From NCBI GenBank assembly GCA_902512065.1, contig CABXHU010000004.1, forward strand, positions 1 to 64,000: DNA of 64,000 bases, written 5' to 3'. The translations under genes were made by a program, and so were the position numbers. This DNA comes from an uncultured Bacteroidota bacterium (GTDB lineage: Bacteria > Bacteroidota > Bacteroidia > Flavobacteriales > Flavobacteriaceae). Below, one piece after another: positions 20,739-30,414 of this stretch. The notes below the pieces were generated by a model that saw only the letters and a list, made by a program, of their open reading frames with translations, was not told the origin of the DNA and searched no databases. The first letter of the stretch is position 1. Every line of letters begins with the position of its first letter.

Positions 20739-23700
20739 TTATACTTTTTTTTCGTTTCTTACTTTAACTTGATAAACTACATTTGGCTTAGTTCCAACAG
20801 AATCCAGCAAATGATAAGCTCTTTTATCATGTTTTAATTTATATATTTCACTTTCTTTTTCGTTTATATCTCCAAACCTCATTGCCCCGGTAGAACAAGC
20901 TGATGCACAAGCGCAAGTATCATTAAATTCTCCTTCAGCTACGGGTCTACCTTCTAATTTTGCTTTTAGTATCACTGCTTGTGTATTTTGAATACAGAAT
21001 GAGCATTTTTCCATCACACCTCTAGATCTTACTGTAACATCAGGATTTAAAACCATACGCCCTAAATCGTCATTCATATGATAATCAAACTCATCATTAT
21101 GGTTATATAAAAACCAATTAAATCTTCTGACCTTGTAAGGGCAGTTATTTGCACAGTATCTTGTCCCTACACATCTATTGTATGCCATATGATTCTGTCC
21201 TTGTCTTCCATGACTAGTTGCTGCAACCGGGCATACAGTTTCACAAGGAGCATGATTACAATGTTGACACATAATTGGCTGAAATGCCACTTGTGGATTT
21301 TCTGATGGACTTTCAAGTTCTCCAAATGAAGTTAATGAGCTTTCTAGGCCACTGATGTCGTCTTTCTTTTTATCATCCTGATGAAAAGTTTCTTCTGAAG
21401 AATAATATCTATCTATTCTTAACCAATGCATGTCTCTGCTTTTTCTAATTTCTCTTTTTCCTACAACTGGCACATTATTTTCTGCATTACAAGCAATTAT
21501 ACATGCTCCACATCCAGTACACGCATTAAGATCAATTGACAAATTAAAATGATGACCAATAGATCTGTCAAATTCATCCCACAAATCAACCTTAGGAGAA
21601 GAAACAGGAGTTTCAATGTGATTTAAAGAAACAACGGTTTCAGCATTCCAGTATTTCTGGTCCTTAGTATTAAATACTTCTAAACTAGTTTCCTTAAGTA
21701 TCTCTCCTCTGCCCATTAGTGTATTATGCAACTGGATACAAGCAAACTCATGTTTCCCATCAGTTACTTGAATTGATACTAACTGATCTGTTTTAAAATT
21801 TTCATATAACTGATACCCATTAACTCCAGTTTTCATTTCATCTTTAACTCCCTTAGATCTTCCATACCCAAACGATAAACCTACTGTTCCTCTAGCTTGA
21901 CCTGGCTGAATTATTACAGGAGCTTTAATTGATATGTCATTCAATTTTACAATTGCATATTTCCCATTTAAACCACCATCAGCATCATGACTAGACTCTG
22001 AAAAGAACGTACTAGGCTCTAAATATAGATCAAGTTTTTTTGCATCAAATTCTGAAATTGTCAAATAATTATCCCATGTTGTTCTTGTTAGTGGATCTGG
22101 AAATTCTTGCAACCATGGATTATTAGCTTGCTGACCATCTCCCATACCAATCTTAGGATATAATGTTAACTCATATAAATTATTAGTTGATGAAACTTTA
22201 TTAATTAGATCATTAAGATCAGTATAATATGTTTTATATTTTGCTGATCTTAAAAATTTACTTTTTGAAATAGTGCTATTCTTTTTAGAATAGACTCCAT
22301 CATGAAGCGCCTTGTCCCAATATGTATCTTCTAAAATATTTTCCTTCCAATTATCCTTAACATACTGGTAATACGATTTATTATTATTTGACCATATTAA
22401 CAGCTGATCCTGAAATTGTCTAGTGTCAAATAATTTATTGATTACCGGCTGAATTAATGATAATTCTCCATGTCTAATTTCAGCATCACCCCATGATTCT
22501 AAATAATGTGAAGTGGCAGCAGCATAGTGAACATGAGCTGCTGTCTCATCATTCTTCATTGTAAAAGAAACTGAAAGATCAACCTTGTCTAGAGCTTCAA
22601 CAAATTCATTAGAATTAGGCATAGAATACGCTGGATTTACTCCAGCCATAATTAGTGCGCCTACTTTACCTCTCTGCATTTGCTCAAGTAAATTGCTGAC
22701 TTTCGCATTATTTCCTAAACGCGTCTTAATTATCTGATTTGGCTTAAATGCTTTACTTTTTATTTTCTCATTTATCTGAAGAACTAATCCTTGATAATCC
22801 ACATCATTAATCCCTGAGACTACCACAGCATTTTTCTTGCTATTAAGAATTTCTTTAATAGTAGAATCTACTTTGTTTTGTAAATTTTCAGATAAGTTAA
22901 TTTTATTGTTTGTTGAAAATAATTTAGAATATATCGCTAGAAGTACTAGTTTTTGTTCAGAAATTCTAATAGGAATTCTAGTGTCTGCATTTGCTCCACT
23001 TAATGTCATATTTGATTCAAACTGAATATGTCTTGACATTTTCCCTTTCTTTGGAATTCTGTTTTTTGTATAACCATCTTCAAATCCTCCACCTTGCCAA
23101 TCTCCAATAAAATCAGCTCCAATTGATACTACTAAATCTGCGCTTGAAAAATCATAGTTTGCTAAACCTCTTTGACCATATCGTTTTTCAAATGCATCTA
23201 AAGCTGCTGACTCAGAAATACTATCATATGTGATATGATCTACATTAGCATATTTGTTTTTAAATTCATCGATTAATTTATTTGTAGAAGGACTTGCGAA
23301 TGTTTGCGTTAATAGGACAATTGATTTTGATGAATTATCAATCTCCTTTAATTTTCTTTTAGTCTCAAAATCAAATTCAGTCCATGAAGAAGGTAGGCCG
23401 TTTTTAATAGGCTGTGCTAATCTTCCACTGTCATATAAATCTAATATTGAAGCATGAACTCTTGCGTTTGCAGAAGAAAATGGAGCTATTGTATTTCCTT
23501 CAATTTTTATTGGTCTTCCTTCTCTATTCTTAACCAATATGTTTGCAAAATCATAGCCATTTGATATAGTTGTTGCATAAAAATTTGCCAATCCCGGTAC
23601 AATTTCATTAGGCTGTACAACATATGGTATGGATTGAACAATAGGTCCCTCACAAGCAGCAAGTGTAGCAGCAGCTGTGCTAAATCCTAAATATTTTAAG

Positions 23701-23867
23701 AAATCTCTTCTAGAAGTTGAGCTGTTTGACAAATTTTCCTTGTCACCTAAAAATTCATCAACAGGAATTTTATCAACAAACTCTCTATGTTGAATTCCAT
23801 CTATACTAGGGTTCCTTTCAGAACTTAGATCTGATAAATTTTTCCAGTATTTCTTTTTATTAGACAT
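20739..23867 (-). CDS. actB: Alternative Complex III subunit ActB (molybdopterin-oxidoreductase-like plus Fe-S ferredoxin domain, Tat-like signal)
   Basis: 1042 aa; SRRDFLKYLG, CTGCGACIIACNAENN, CQHCNHAPCETVCPVAAT, CVGTRYCANNCPYKVRRFNW. Confidence 0.96.
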   Translation of the reverse strand: MSNKKKYWKNLSDLSSERNPSIDGIQHREFVDKIPVDEFLGDKENLSNSSTSRRDFLKYLGFSTAAATLAACEGPIVQSIPYVVQPNEIVPGLANFYATTISNGYDFANILVKNREGRPIKIEGNTIAPFSSANARVHASILDLYDSGRLAQPIKNGLPSSWTEFDFETKRKLKEIDNSSKSIVLLTQTFASPSTNKLIDEFKNKYANVDHITYDSISESAALDAFEKRYGQRGLANYDFSSADLVVSIGADFIGDWQGGGFEDGYTKNRIPKKGKMSRHIQFESNMTLSGANADTRIPIRISEQKLVLLAIYSKLFSTNNKINLSENLQNKVDSTIKEILNSKKNAVVVSGINDVDYQGLVLQINEKIKSKAFKPNQIIKTRLGNNAKVSNLLEQMQRGKVGALIMAGVNPAYSMPNSNEFVEALDKVDLSVSFTMKNDETAAHVHYAAATSHYLESWGDAEIRHGELSLIQPVINKLFDTRQFQDQLLIWSNNNKSYYQYVKDNWKENILEDTYWDKALHDGVYSKKNSTISKSKFLRSAKYKTYYTDLNDLINKVSSTNNLYELTLYPKIGMGDGQQANNPWLQEFPDPLTRTTWDNYLTISEFDAKKLDLYLEPSTFFSESSHDADGGLNGKYAIVKLNDISIKAPVIIQPGQARGTVGLSFGYGRSKGVKDEMKTGVNGYQLYENFKTDQLVSIQVTDGKHEFACIQLHNTLMGRGEILKETSLEVFNTKDQKYWNAETVVSLNHIETPVSSPKVDLWDEFDRSIGHHFNLSIDLNACTGCGACIIACNAENNVPVVGKREIRKSRDMHWLRIDRYYSSEETFHQDDKKKDDISGLESSLTSFGELESPSENPQVAFQPIMCQHCNHAPCETVCPVAATSHGRQGQNHMAYNRCVGTRYCANNCPYKVRRFNWFLYNHNDEFDYHMNDDLGRMVLNPDVTVRSRGVMEKCSFCIQNTQAVILKAKLEGRPVAEGEFNDTCACASACSTGAMRFGDINEKESEIYKLKHDKRAYHLLDSVGTKPNVVYQVKVRNEKKV

Positions 23868-23882
23868 ATTAAAATCTACAAA

Positions 23883-25214
23883 TTAATAATGACATTTTCC
23901 ACATTCTAGTCCTCCCATTTGGGCTACAGTTAATTGCTCTACCCCATATTTTTTTGATAATTCTTCATGAATTTTAGCATAATATTCATTGTCTTTTACT
24001 TTCACATTTGTTTCTCTATGACAGTTTATGCACCATCCCATTGTTAATGGAGAGTGCTGATACATAATTTCCATTTCTTCAACAGGGCCATGACAAGTCT
24101 GACATTCAATTCCTGCAACTGAAACGTGTTGTGAATGATTAAAATAGGCAAAATCCGGAAGGTTATGGATTCTTATCCATTTTACTGGGTATGTTACCCC
24201 GGTATACTCCTGTACTTCATCGTCCCAGCCAACTGCCTTATATAATTTTTGTATCTCATCATCATAAAATGCTTTTGAATATTCTTCAGATGTTTCACCA
24301 GTATACTCATATATCGTCTTATGGCAATTCATACAAACATTTAAAGAAGGAATGCCTGAATGTTTGCTTACTCTTGCAGATGAATGACAATAATTACAAT
24401 CAATTTGATTATCTCCAGCATGAATTTTGTGAGAATAATGAATTGGCTGTACTGGCATATAGCCTTGATTAGTTCCTAGCTGCATTGTCCAGCCATAAAA
24501 ACCATATGCGCTAACAAGTAGAAACAAAATTGCCGAACATAACATTAAAAATTGATTATCTATAAAGGCTTTCCATAGAGGTTTCGATTTTTCTTCTTCA
24601 ATTAATTTTACGTCATTTAAAATAGCAAAATTCCTAAGCGTATTACTAACTAAGAAAAGTCCAATAGCCAATAAAAAGAACAGAAAAGTAAAAACACCTA
24701 AAATAATGTCGTTAGATAGTCCTAAATCATTCGATGGGCCAGTAGTTGAAGTTGCGGTAGCTGCAGCAACTGGAACTGTTTTTTCTTGATTAGTATAGGC
24801 TAAAATATTTTCAATATCTGCATCCGATAATGAGGGATAAGCTGTCATAGCAGCGCGATTATACTCGGAATAAATTTTATTAGCATATGAATCTCCTGAT
24901 TTTATAACTGATGCACTATTTCTAATCCAAGCATAAAGCCATTGCTTATCAAGCCCTTGATCATTTAATAACCTATCCTCAACATGACGAAGAGCTGGGC
25001 CTGTCATCTTTTTATCTAGCTTGTGACAAGCTGCACAATTTGCATTAAACAAAGTTTTTCCTGCAGCTATATCAATATCCTGTGCAAATGAATTAGTGTA
25101 GGAAAAAATAAAAAAAAGAGAGAAAAATAAATGGATGAAAGAACATTTAGAAAAATTAAAAAAATTTCTAAAATTATAAGATCTTAAATATTGCTTTTTA
25201 TATCTTATATTCAT
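23883..25214 (-). CDS. actA: Alternative Complex III subunit ActA: N-terminal mono-heme cytochrome c fused to pentaheme c-type domain
   Basis: Six CxxCH motifs (CAACH, CNYCH, CMNCH, CQTCH, CINCH, CGKCH). Start moved from the track's TTG (25238) to ATG at 25214 because a promoter box lies at 25243-25250. Confidence 0.93.
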   Translation of the reverse strand: MNIRYKKQYLRSYNFRNFFNFSKCSFIHLFFSLFFIFSYTNSFAQDIDIAAGKTLFNANCAACHKLDKKMTGPALRHVEDRLLNDQGLDKQWLYAWIRNSASVIKSGDSYANKIYSEYNRAAMTAYPSLSDADIENILAYTNQEKTVPVAAATATSTTGPSNDLGLSNDIILGVFTFLFFLLAIGLFLVSNTLRNFAILNDVKLIEEEKSKPLWKAFIDNQFLMLCSAILFLLVSAYGFYGWTMQLGTNQGYMPVQPIHYSHKIHAGDNQIDCNYCHSSARVSKHSGIPSLNVCMNCHKTIYEYTGETSEEYSKAFYDDEIQKLYKAVGWDDEVQEYTGVTYPVKWIRIHNLPDFAYFNHSQHVSVAGIECQTCHGPVEEMEIMYQHSPLTMGWCINCHRETNVKVKDNEYYAKIHEELSKKYGVEQLTVAQMGGLECGKCHY

Positions 25215-25242
25215 TCTAAAATTCGTTTGAAAAAACAAAGCA

Positions 25243-25250
25243 CAAAAGTA
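25243..25250 (-). promoter_or_regulatory. Candidate -7 box TACTTTTG of the act operon
   Basis: TAnnTTTG match; TTG 22 nt further upstream as a weak -33. Confidence 0.5.
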
Positions 25251-25354
25251 ATACCAAAAATGGGTATTTTAACAATAAAATATTGATTATTTCTTTAAAT
25301 TATTAATTTATAATGATTCTAAATAAAAAAGTAATAGAATAAATTATAATCCAT

Positions 25355-25362
25355 TAAATTTG
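25355..25362 (+). promoter_or_regulatory. Candidate -7 box TAAATTTG upstream of the SPOR-like gene
   Basis: Exact TAnnTTTG, 19 nt before the ATG at 25382; -33 not clear. Confidence 0.4.
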
Positions 25363-25381
25363 TTCATTATCAAAACATAAA

Positions 25382-25783
25382 ATGAAAAAGCTAGTTCAAG
25401 TTTTATTTAGTTTAATATTTCTTTTCTTTAATCAAACCCTCCTGTACTCTCAAAAAGGGGAAATAGCAATAACGCAAAGTATTGAAATTGAAAAGATTAT
25501 AGAAATTAAAAAAGAGCTAAATAAAAATTCTTCAATGCTTAGAATACAAATTTATAATGGAAATCGGGATGAGGCTAAAGAGATTAAAGAAAAATTTGAA
25601 AAAAGAAAAATTGACTCAATCGTTGATATAGTTTATGAAACGCCTAATTATAAAATATGGATTGGTAATTACATAAATCAATTAGAGGCCGATATTAAAT
25701 TACTGGAAATCAAAAAATATTATTCTGATGCATTTATTTTTAGACAAAAAAACAAACAAATAATTGAAGAAGAAATCGAATAA
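25382..25783 (+). CDS. SPOR-domain-like exported small protein
   Basis: 133 aa; signal peptide; LRIQIYNGNRDEAKEIKEKFEKR...YKIWIGNYINQLEADIKLLEIKKYYSDAFI resembles SPOR. Confidence 0.75.
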   Translation: MKKLVQVLFSLIFLFFNQTLLYSQKGEIAITQSIEIEKIIEIKKELNKNSSMLRIQIYNGNRDEAKEIKEKFEKRKIDSIVDIVYETPNYKIWIGNYINQLEADIKLLEIKKYYSDAFIFRQKNKQIIEEEIE

Positions 25784-25785
25784 AA

Positions 25786-28365
25786 TTAAAGTTTCTTTTT
25801 AACTTCTACGTTAATAAACCCTTCTATTTCATCTCCTACTCTTATATCCTTAAAATCATTTACCTGCAATCCACAATCATAACCTTTATTAACTTCTTTT
25901 ACATCATCTTTAAATCGTTTTAATGATGCTAAAGATCCCGAAAATATTACCACTCCTTCTCTAATAATTCTTACCTCAGAGTTTCTAAGAATTGATCCTT
26001 TTGTAACCATGCATCCTGCAATAGTCCCTAACTTAGATACTTTAAAAGTTTCACGAACTTCACAAAAACCAGTAATTTCTTCTTTAATGTCTGGGGAAAG
26101 CATTCCTTCCATAGCATCCTTTAATTCATTAATTGCATCATATATAATCGAATAAGTTCTTATATCAATTGCTTCTTTATCCGCCACCTGTCTAGCATTA
26201 CCCATAGGTCTAACATTGAACCCAATTACCAATGCATCTGATGCTGACGCAAGCAATACATCACTTTCAGTAATTGCTCCAACTCCTTTATGGATGATAT
26301 TAACTTGTATTTCCTCAGTAGATAGTTTTTGAAAAGAGTCCGTTAACGCTTCAACAGATCCATCAACGTCTCCTTTAAGAATTATATTTAATTCTTTAAA
26401 ATCTCCTAAAGCAATTCTTCTACCAATTTCATCTAATGTAATATGTTTCTGAGTCCTAACAGTCTGTTCTCTTTGTAACTGATTTCTTTTAGTAGCAATT
26501 TGTTTTGCTTCTCTTTCATCATTATATACTGAAAAGCTATCACCTGCTTGTGCAGCTCCGTCAAGTCCAAGAATTGAAACAGGAATAGATGGCCCAGCAA
26601 CTTCAAGGTCATTCCCTCTCTCGTCATACATAGCCTTTACTTTTCCTGTATTTTTTCCGGCTAATACAAAATCTCCTATTTTTAATGTTCCTGTTTGAAC
26701 CAATATTGTAGAAACATATCCTCTACCTTTATCTAAAAATGCTTCAACTACTGTTCCTGAAGCATTTCTTTCAGGGTTAGCTTTAAGTTCTAAAAGTTCT
26801 GCCTCAAGAAGAACTTTTTCCAAGAGCTCATCAACTCCGTCTCCAGTTTTAGCAGAAATATCATGAGACTGAATTTTTCCTCCCCAATCTTCCACTAAAA
26901 GATTCATGTTCGATAAACCTTCTTTAATCTTATCAGGATTCGCTTCAGGTTTGTCAATTTTATTTATAGCAAAAACTATAGGGACGCCAGCAGCTTGAGC
27001 ATGTGATATAGCCTCCTTAGTTTGGGGCATTATATCATCATCTGCTGCAATAACAATTACAGCTAAATCCGTTACTTGCGTACCTCTAGCCCTCATAGCA
27101 GTAAATGCCTCATGACCAGGCGTGTCTAAAAAAGTGATTTTTTCACTATCCTTAAGTTCTACACTATATGCTCCAATATGCTGAGTAATACCCCCTGACT
27201 CTCCAGCTATTACGTTCTCTTCTCTTATATAATCTAACAAGGATGTTTTTCCATGATCAACATGCCCCATTACAGTAATAATAGGTGGCCTAGATTTTAG
27301 GTCTTTAGGATCATCTAGCACCTCCTCAATAATTTCTTCTTTTTCAGCAGTAACAAATTCTATCTTATAACCAAATTCTTCAGCTACAATTGATAATGTC
27401 TCCGCATCTAATCTTTGATTTAGAGTTACCATAAGTCCTAGAGTCATACATGCAGATATAATTTCAGTTGATGGCACATCCATCATAGTAGCAATTTCAC
27501 TAGCAGTAACAAACTCTGTTACTTTAAGCACCTTGCTCTCCTTCTCAATAACTGCAAGCTCATCCTCTGACTTTTGCTTATGTTGGTCTCTTTTTTCCCT
27601 TCTATATTTTGCTGCTTTACCTTTTGCTGATTTTCCTTGAAGCTTCTCTAATGTCTCCTTAATTTGCTTTTGTACTTCCTCTTCATTTGGCTCTTCCTTG
27701 ACAAGCTTTTTTCCTTTAGTTTGACCCCTTAATCCTTTTTTATTTAAATTATCAGCTGATGGTTTTGGAATAATTCTTTTTCTTCTTTTCTTAGGCTTAG
27801 GCTTTGGCTTTTCTTCCTCAGATTTCTTAGAAGGTATTTCTTTAAATTTAGATAAATCCAATGTTTCTCCTGTAGATTTCAATCCAGATAGTTTTTTATA
27901 ATTATCTGCCTTATGTTCATCTAAATCTGATTTTTTTTCTTCAATTTTATCTTCTTTTAATTTTGGAGTATCTTCTAATTTAGAATCTTTGTCATCTTCC
28001 TTTGCAGTCTCTCGTTTTTTTGGTTTTGGCTCTAGATCAATCTTGCCCAATTTCTTAAATTTCGTAACCTTAGACGCTGCAGTAATTACTTCCGCTTTCT
28101 TTTTATTTATTTCTTCAAGCTCTGCTTCTCTTTTTATCCTTAACTCCTCTTTTTCTTTAATTTGAGCTTCAGCAACCTCTTTAGAAGCTACCTTATTGTC
28201 CGCATCCAATTGAAATTCACCACATAGTAAATCATAGATTTCTTCACTAATTTTACTAGTGGGTCTTTTCTCTATTTCATGACCTTTCGATTCCAAAAAA
28301 TCTATTGCTCGATCAATAGAAATATTTAATTCTCTAAGTGCTTTATTTAATCTAACTGCAGGCAT
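25786..28365 (-). CDS. infB: Translation initiation factor IF-2
   Basis: 859 aa; Lys-rich N-terminus; [39 protein letters not shown]. Confidence 0.98.
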   Translation of the reverse strand: MPAVRLNKALRELNISIDRAIDFLESKGHEIEKRPTSKISEEIYDLLCGEFQLDADNKVASKEVAEAQIKEKEELRIKREAELEEINKKKAEVITAASKVTKFKKLGKIDLEPKPKKRETAKEDDKDSKLEDTPKLKEDKIEEKKSDLDEHKADNYKKLSGLKSTGETLDLSKFKEIPSKKSEEEKPKPKPKKRRKRIIPKPSADNLNKKGLRGQTKGKKLVKEEPNEEEVQKQIKETLEKLQGKSAKGKAAKYRREKRDQHKQKSEDELAVIEKESKVLKVTEFVTASEIATMMDVPSTEIISACMTLGLMVTLNQRLDAETLSIVAEEFGYKIEFVTAEKEEIIEEVLDDPKDLKSRPPIITVMGHVDHGKTSLLDYIREENVIAGESGGITQHIGAYSVELKDSEKITFLDTPGHEAFTAMRARGTQVTDLAVIVIAADDDIMPQTKEAISHAQAAGVPIVFAINKIDKPEANPDKIKEGLSNMNLLVEDWGGKIQSHDISAKTGDGVDELLEKVLLEAELLELKANPERNASGTVVEAFLDKGRGYVSTILVQTGTLKIGDFVLAGKNTGKVKAMYDERGNDLEVAGPSIPVSILGLDGAAQAGDSFSVYNDEREAKQIATKRNQLQREQTVRTQKHITLDEIGRRIALGDFKELNIILKGDVDGSVEALTDSFQKLSTEEIQVNIIHKGVGAITESDVLLASASDALVIGFNVRPMGNARQVADKEAIDIRTYSIIYDAINELKDAMEGMLSPDIKEEITGFCEVRETFKVSKLGTIAGCMVTKGSILRNSEVRIIREGVVIFSGSLASLKRFKDDVKEVNKGYDCGLQVNDFKDIRVGDEIEGFINVEVKKKL

Positions 28366-28395
28366 ATATCCTTTATCTATAATTTATAATATTAA

Positions 28396-29628
28396 TTAAT
28401 TTTCAAATTCTTCTTTTAAAATTTTAATTACATTATTGATTGTTTCTTCTTCTAAGTCTGTTCTTTTAACTAGATCTGCTGCATCTTGTTCTAAAACACT
28501 TTTAGCAGTATCTAATCCTGCCTTAGCTAATTCATCAATAACCCATGATTCAATCTCATCAGAAAATTCCGTTAATTCTACATCTTCCTCTACTCCGTCT
28601 CTGAATACATCTATTTCATAGCCAGTAATTTTTCCAGCTAGTCTAATATTATGACCACCCCTTCCAATTGCTTTACTTACCTCTTCTGGATTAAGCATAA
28701 CTTCAACCCTTTTAGTCTCTTCATTTATTTTCATAGAAGTAATCTTTGCTGGATTTAATGATCTTGAAATAAATAACTGTAAATTATTTGTATAATTTAT
28801 AACATCTATATTCTCATTACCTAATTCTCTAACTATACCATGAATTCTTGAGCCTTTCATTCCTACACAGGCTCCAACTGGATCAATTCTATCATCATAT
28901 GAGTCTACAGCTACCTTAGCCTTTTCACCAGGGATTCTTACTACTTTTTTTATTGATATTAATCCATCAAATATTTCTGGGATTTCCTGTTCAAATAATT
29001 TTTCTAAAAACACTGGAGAAGTTCTTGACAGAATGATTGAAGGCTTAGTTCCTTTAAGCTCTACGCTTTCAATAATTCCTCTAATATTATCCCCTTTTCT
29101 AAAAAAATCTGATGGTATTTGCTTATCCTTTGGCATAATTATTTCATTGCCATCATCATCCAATAGGATAATAGCTTTATGTCTAATGTGATGGACTTCT
29201 GCCGTATATATTTCCCCTTCTAATTCTTTGAATTTCTTATATACATTAGTATTGTCATGTTCATGAATTTTAGCTGTCAGATTTTGTCTTAATGCTAAAA
29301 TTGATCTTCTTCCCAAATCAACTAATTTAACCTCCTCAGAAACATCTTCTCCTACTTCAAAATCTGGTTCAATTTTTCTAGCCTCTGATAATGATATTTC
29401 ACAATTTTCATCCTCTAGCTTATCATCTTCTACAACAATTCTATTTCTCCAAATTTCAAGATCACCTTTATCAGGATTAATAATGATATCAAAATTGTCA
29501 TCATCTCCATATTTTCTTTTTAAAGTAGACCTAAACACATCTTCTAAAATTGCCATTAATGTAGATCTGTCAATTAATTTATCATCTTTAAATTCTGAAA
29601 AAGATTCTATCAATGTTATATTCTCCAT
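28396..29628 (-). CDS. nusA: Transcription termination/antitermination factor NusA
   Basis: 410 aa; RIPGEKAKVAV, DPVGACVGMKGSRIHGIVRELGNENIDV, KAIGRGGHNIRLAGKITG. Confidence 0.97.
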   Translation of the reverse strand: MENITLIESFSEFKDDKLIDRSTLMAILEDVFRSTLKRKYGDDDNFDIIINPDKGDLEIWRNRIVVEDDKLEDENCEISLSEARKIEPDFEVGEDVSEEVKLVDLGRRSILALRQNLTAKIHEHDNTNVYKKFKELEGEIYTAEVHHIRHKAIILLDDDGNEIIMPKDKQIPSDFFRKGDNIRGIIESVELKGTKPSIILSRTSPVFLEKLFEQEIPEIFDGLISIKKVVRIPGEKAKVAVDSYDDRIDPVGACVGMKGSRIHGIVRELGNENIDVINYTNNLQLFISRSLNPAKITSMKINEETKRVEVMLNPEEVSKAIGRGGHNIRLAGKITGYEIDVFRDGVEEDVELTEFSDEIESWVIDELAKAGLDTAKSVLEQDAADLVKRTDLEEETINNVIKILKEEFEN

Positions 29629-29639
29629 AATTTATTTAA

Positions 29640-30104
29640 TTAAAGTTTTATTTTCACTTTTGCTTCAACAATGTCCTTATATAATAAGTCTATCTTTTTT
29701 TCTACTGTTATTTTACCCTTTCCAATTGGTTTTTTTTCTCTTTGTTTCCAAAATAGACTAATCTGATTGGAATTAGCATTAACTAGTTTTGCTTCATATT
29801 TCAAATCGTCTTTAGTTTTAATAACTAATATTCTTCCAATATTTTTTATATACTGTCTAATATTAGAAAGAGGGGTTACAGCTCCAGAAGATGTTACTTC
29901 TAGAGAAAAATCATGTTTATCCCTGTCAATATTGTGCTCAATAGATCTGCTAACATATATGCAGTCTTCTACTGTTACCCCATTATCTCCATCAATTATA
30001 ATTTTAATGGAATTATCAAGAGCTATATCCATATCTATTAAAAATAGGTCTTCCCTGCTTTTTAAACAGTTTGCTAGTTCGTTTTCTATAATATTTCTTA
30101 ACAT
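29640..30104 (-). CDS. rimP: Ribosome maturation factor RimP
   Basis: 154 aa; GVTVEDCIYVSRSIE, LEVTSSG; upstream of nusA. Confidence 0.93.
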   Translation of the reverse strand: MLRNIIENELANCLKSREDLFLIDMDIALDNSIKIIIDGDNGVTVEDCIYVSRSIEHNIDRDKHDFSLEVTSSGAVTPLSNIRQYIKNIGRILVIKTKDDLKYEAKLVNANSNQISLFWKQREKKPIGKGKITVEKKIDLLYKDIVEAKVKIKL

Positions 30105-30115
30105 TTTTCTATAAA

Positions 30116-30150
30116 AAGAGGGGACTTTTCGTCCCCTCTTAATTTTTTTT
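30116..30150. terminator. Intrinsic terminator-like hairpin with U-rich tracts on both strands
   Basis: Perfect 10-bp stem AAGAGGGGAC / GTCCCCTCTT (116-125/131-140), 5-nt loop, T8 run on + strand and TTTTTA on - strand; lies between tRNA-Gln and rimP. Confidence 0.8.
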
Positions 30151-30226
30151 CATTAATCAGTGGCAGCAAATATACAATATTATTTTGAAATCAATCAAAT
30201 ATAATTAATAGCTGCTATCATATTAG

Positions 30227-30299
30227 TTGGCCTACTAGGGCTCGAACCTAGACTCTTCTGGACCAAAACCAGACGTGTTGCCAGTTACACCATAGGCCA
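30227..30299 (-). tRNA. tRNA-Gln(UUG)
   Basis: 73 nt cloverleaf: TGGCCTA/TAGGCCA acceptor, TCTGG-TTTTGGT-CCAGA anticodon arm (TTG), CTAGG-TTCGAGC-CCTAG T arm, A73; CCA not encoded. Confidence 0.95.
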
Positions 30300-30311
30300 A
30301 TAATGAGGAAG

Positions 30312-30342
30312 CAAATTTATAACAATCTTTTATTTGAACAAT
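30312..30342 (-). promoter_or_regulatory. Promoter of tRNA-Gln: ATTG-N19-TAAATTTG
   Basis: -7 complement 312-319, 19-nt spacer, -33 complement 339-342; 13 nt upstream of the mature tRNA 5' end. Confidence 0.6.
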
Positions 30343-30395
30343 ATTATTTAAAGAATTAAGTTATTTTTTTAAATAATATTAGAGGAATTTATTCA

Positions 30396-30403
30396 TAAAT
30401 TTG
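30396..30403 (+). promoter_or_regulatory. Candidate -7 box TAAATTTG directly upstream of the DUF2723 gene
   Basis: Exact TAnnTTTG 12 nt before the ATG at 30415; -33 element not clear. Confidence 0.35.
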
Positions 30404-30414
30404 GATGAAAATAC

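Noticed and set aside
24191-24472. 93-aa + strand ORF opposite actA
   Set aside because: Antisense to heme-binding coding sequence; no recognisable protein features
25215-25238. N-terminal extension of actA from a TTG start
   Set aside because: Falls at or before the expected transcription start of the TACTTTTG promoter; the ATG at 25214 is more plausible
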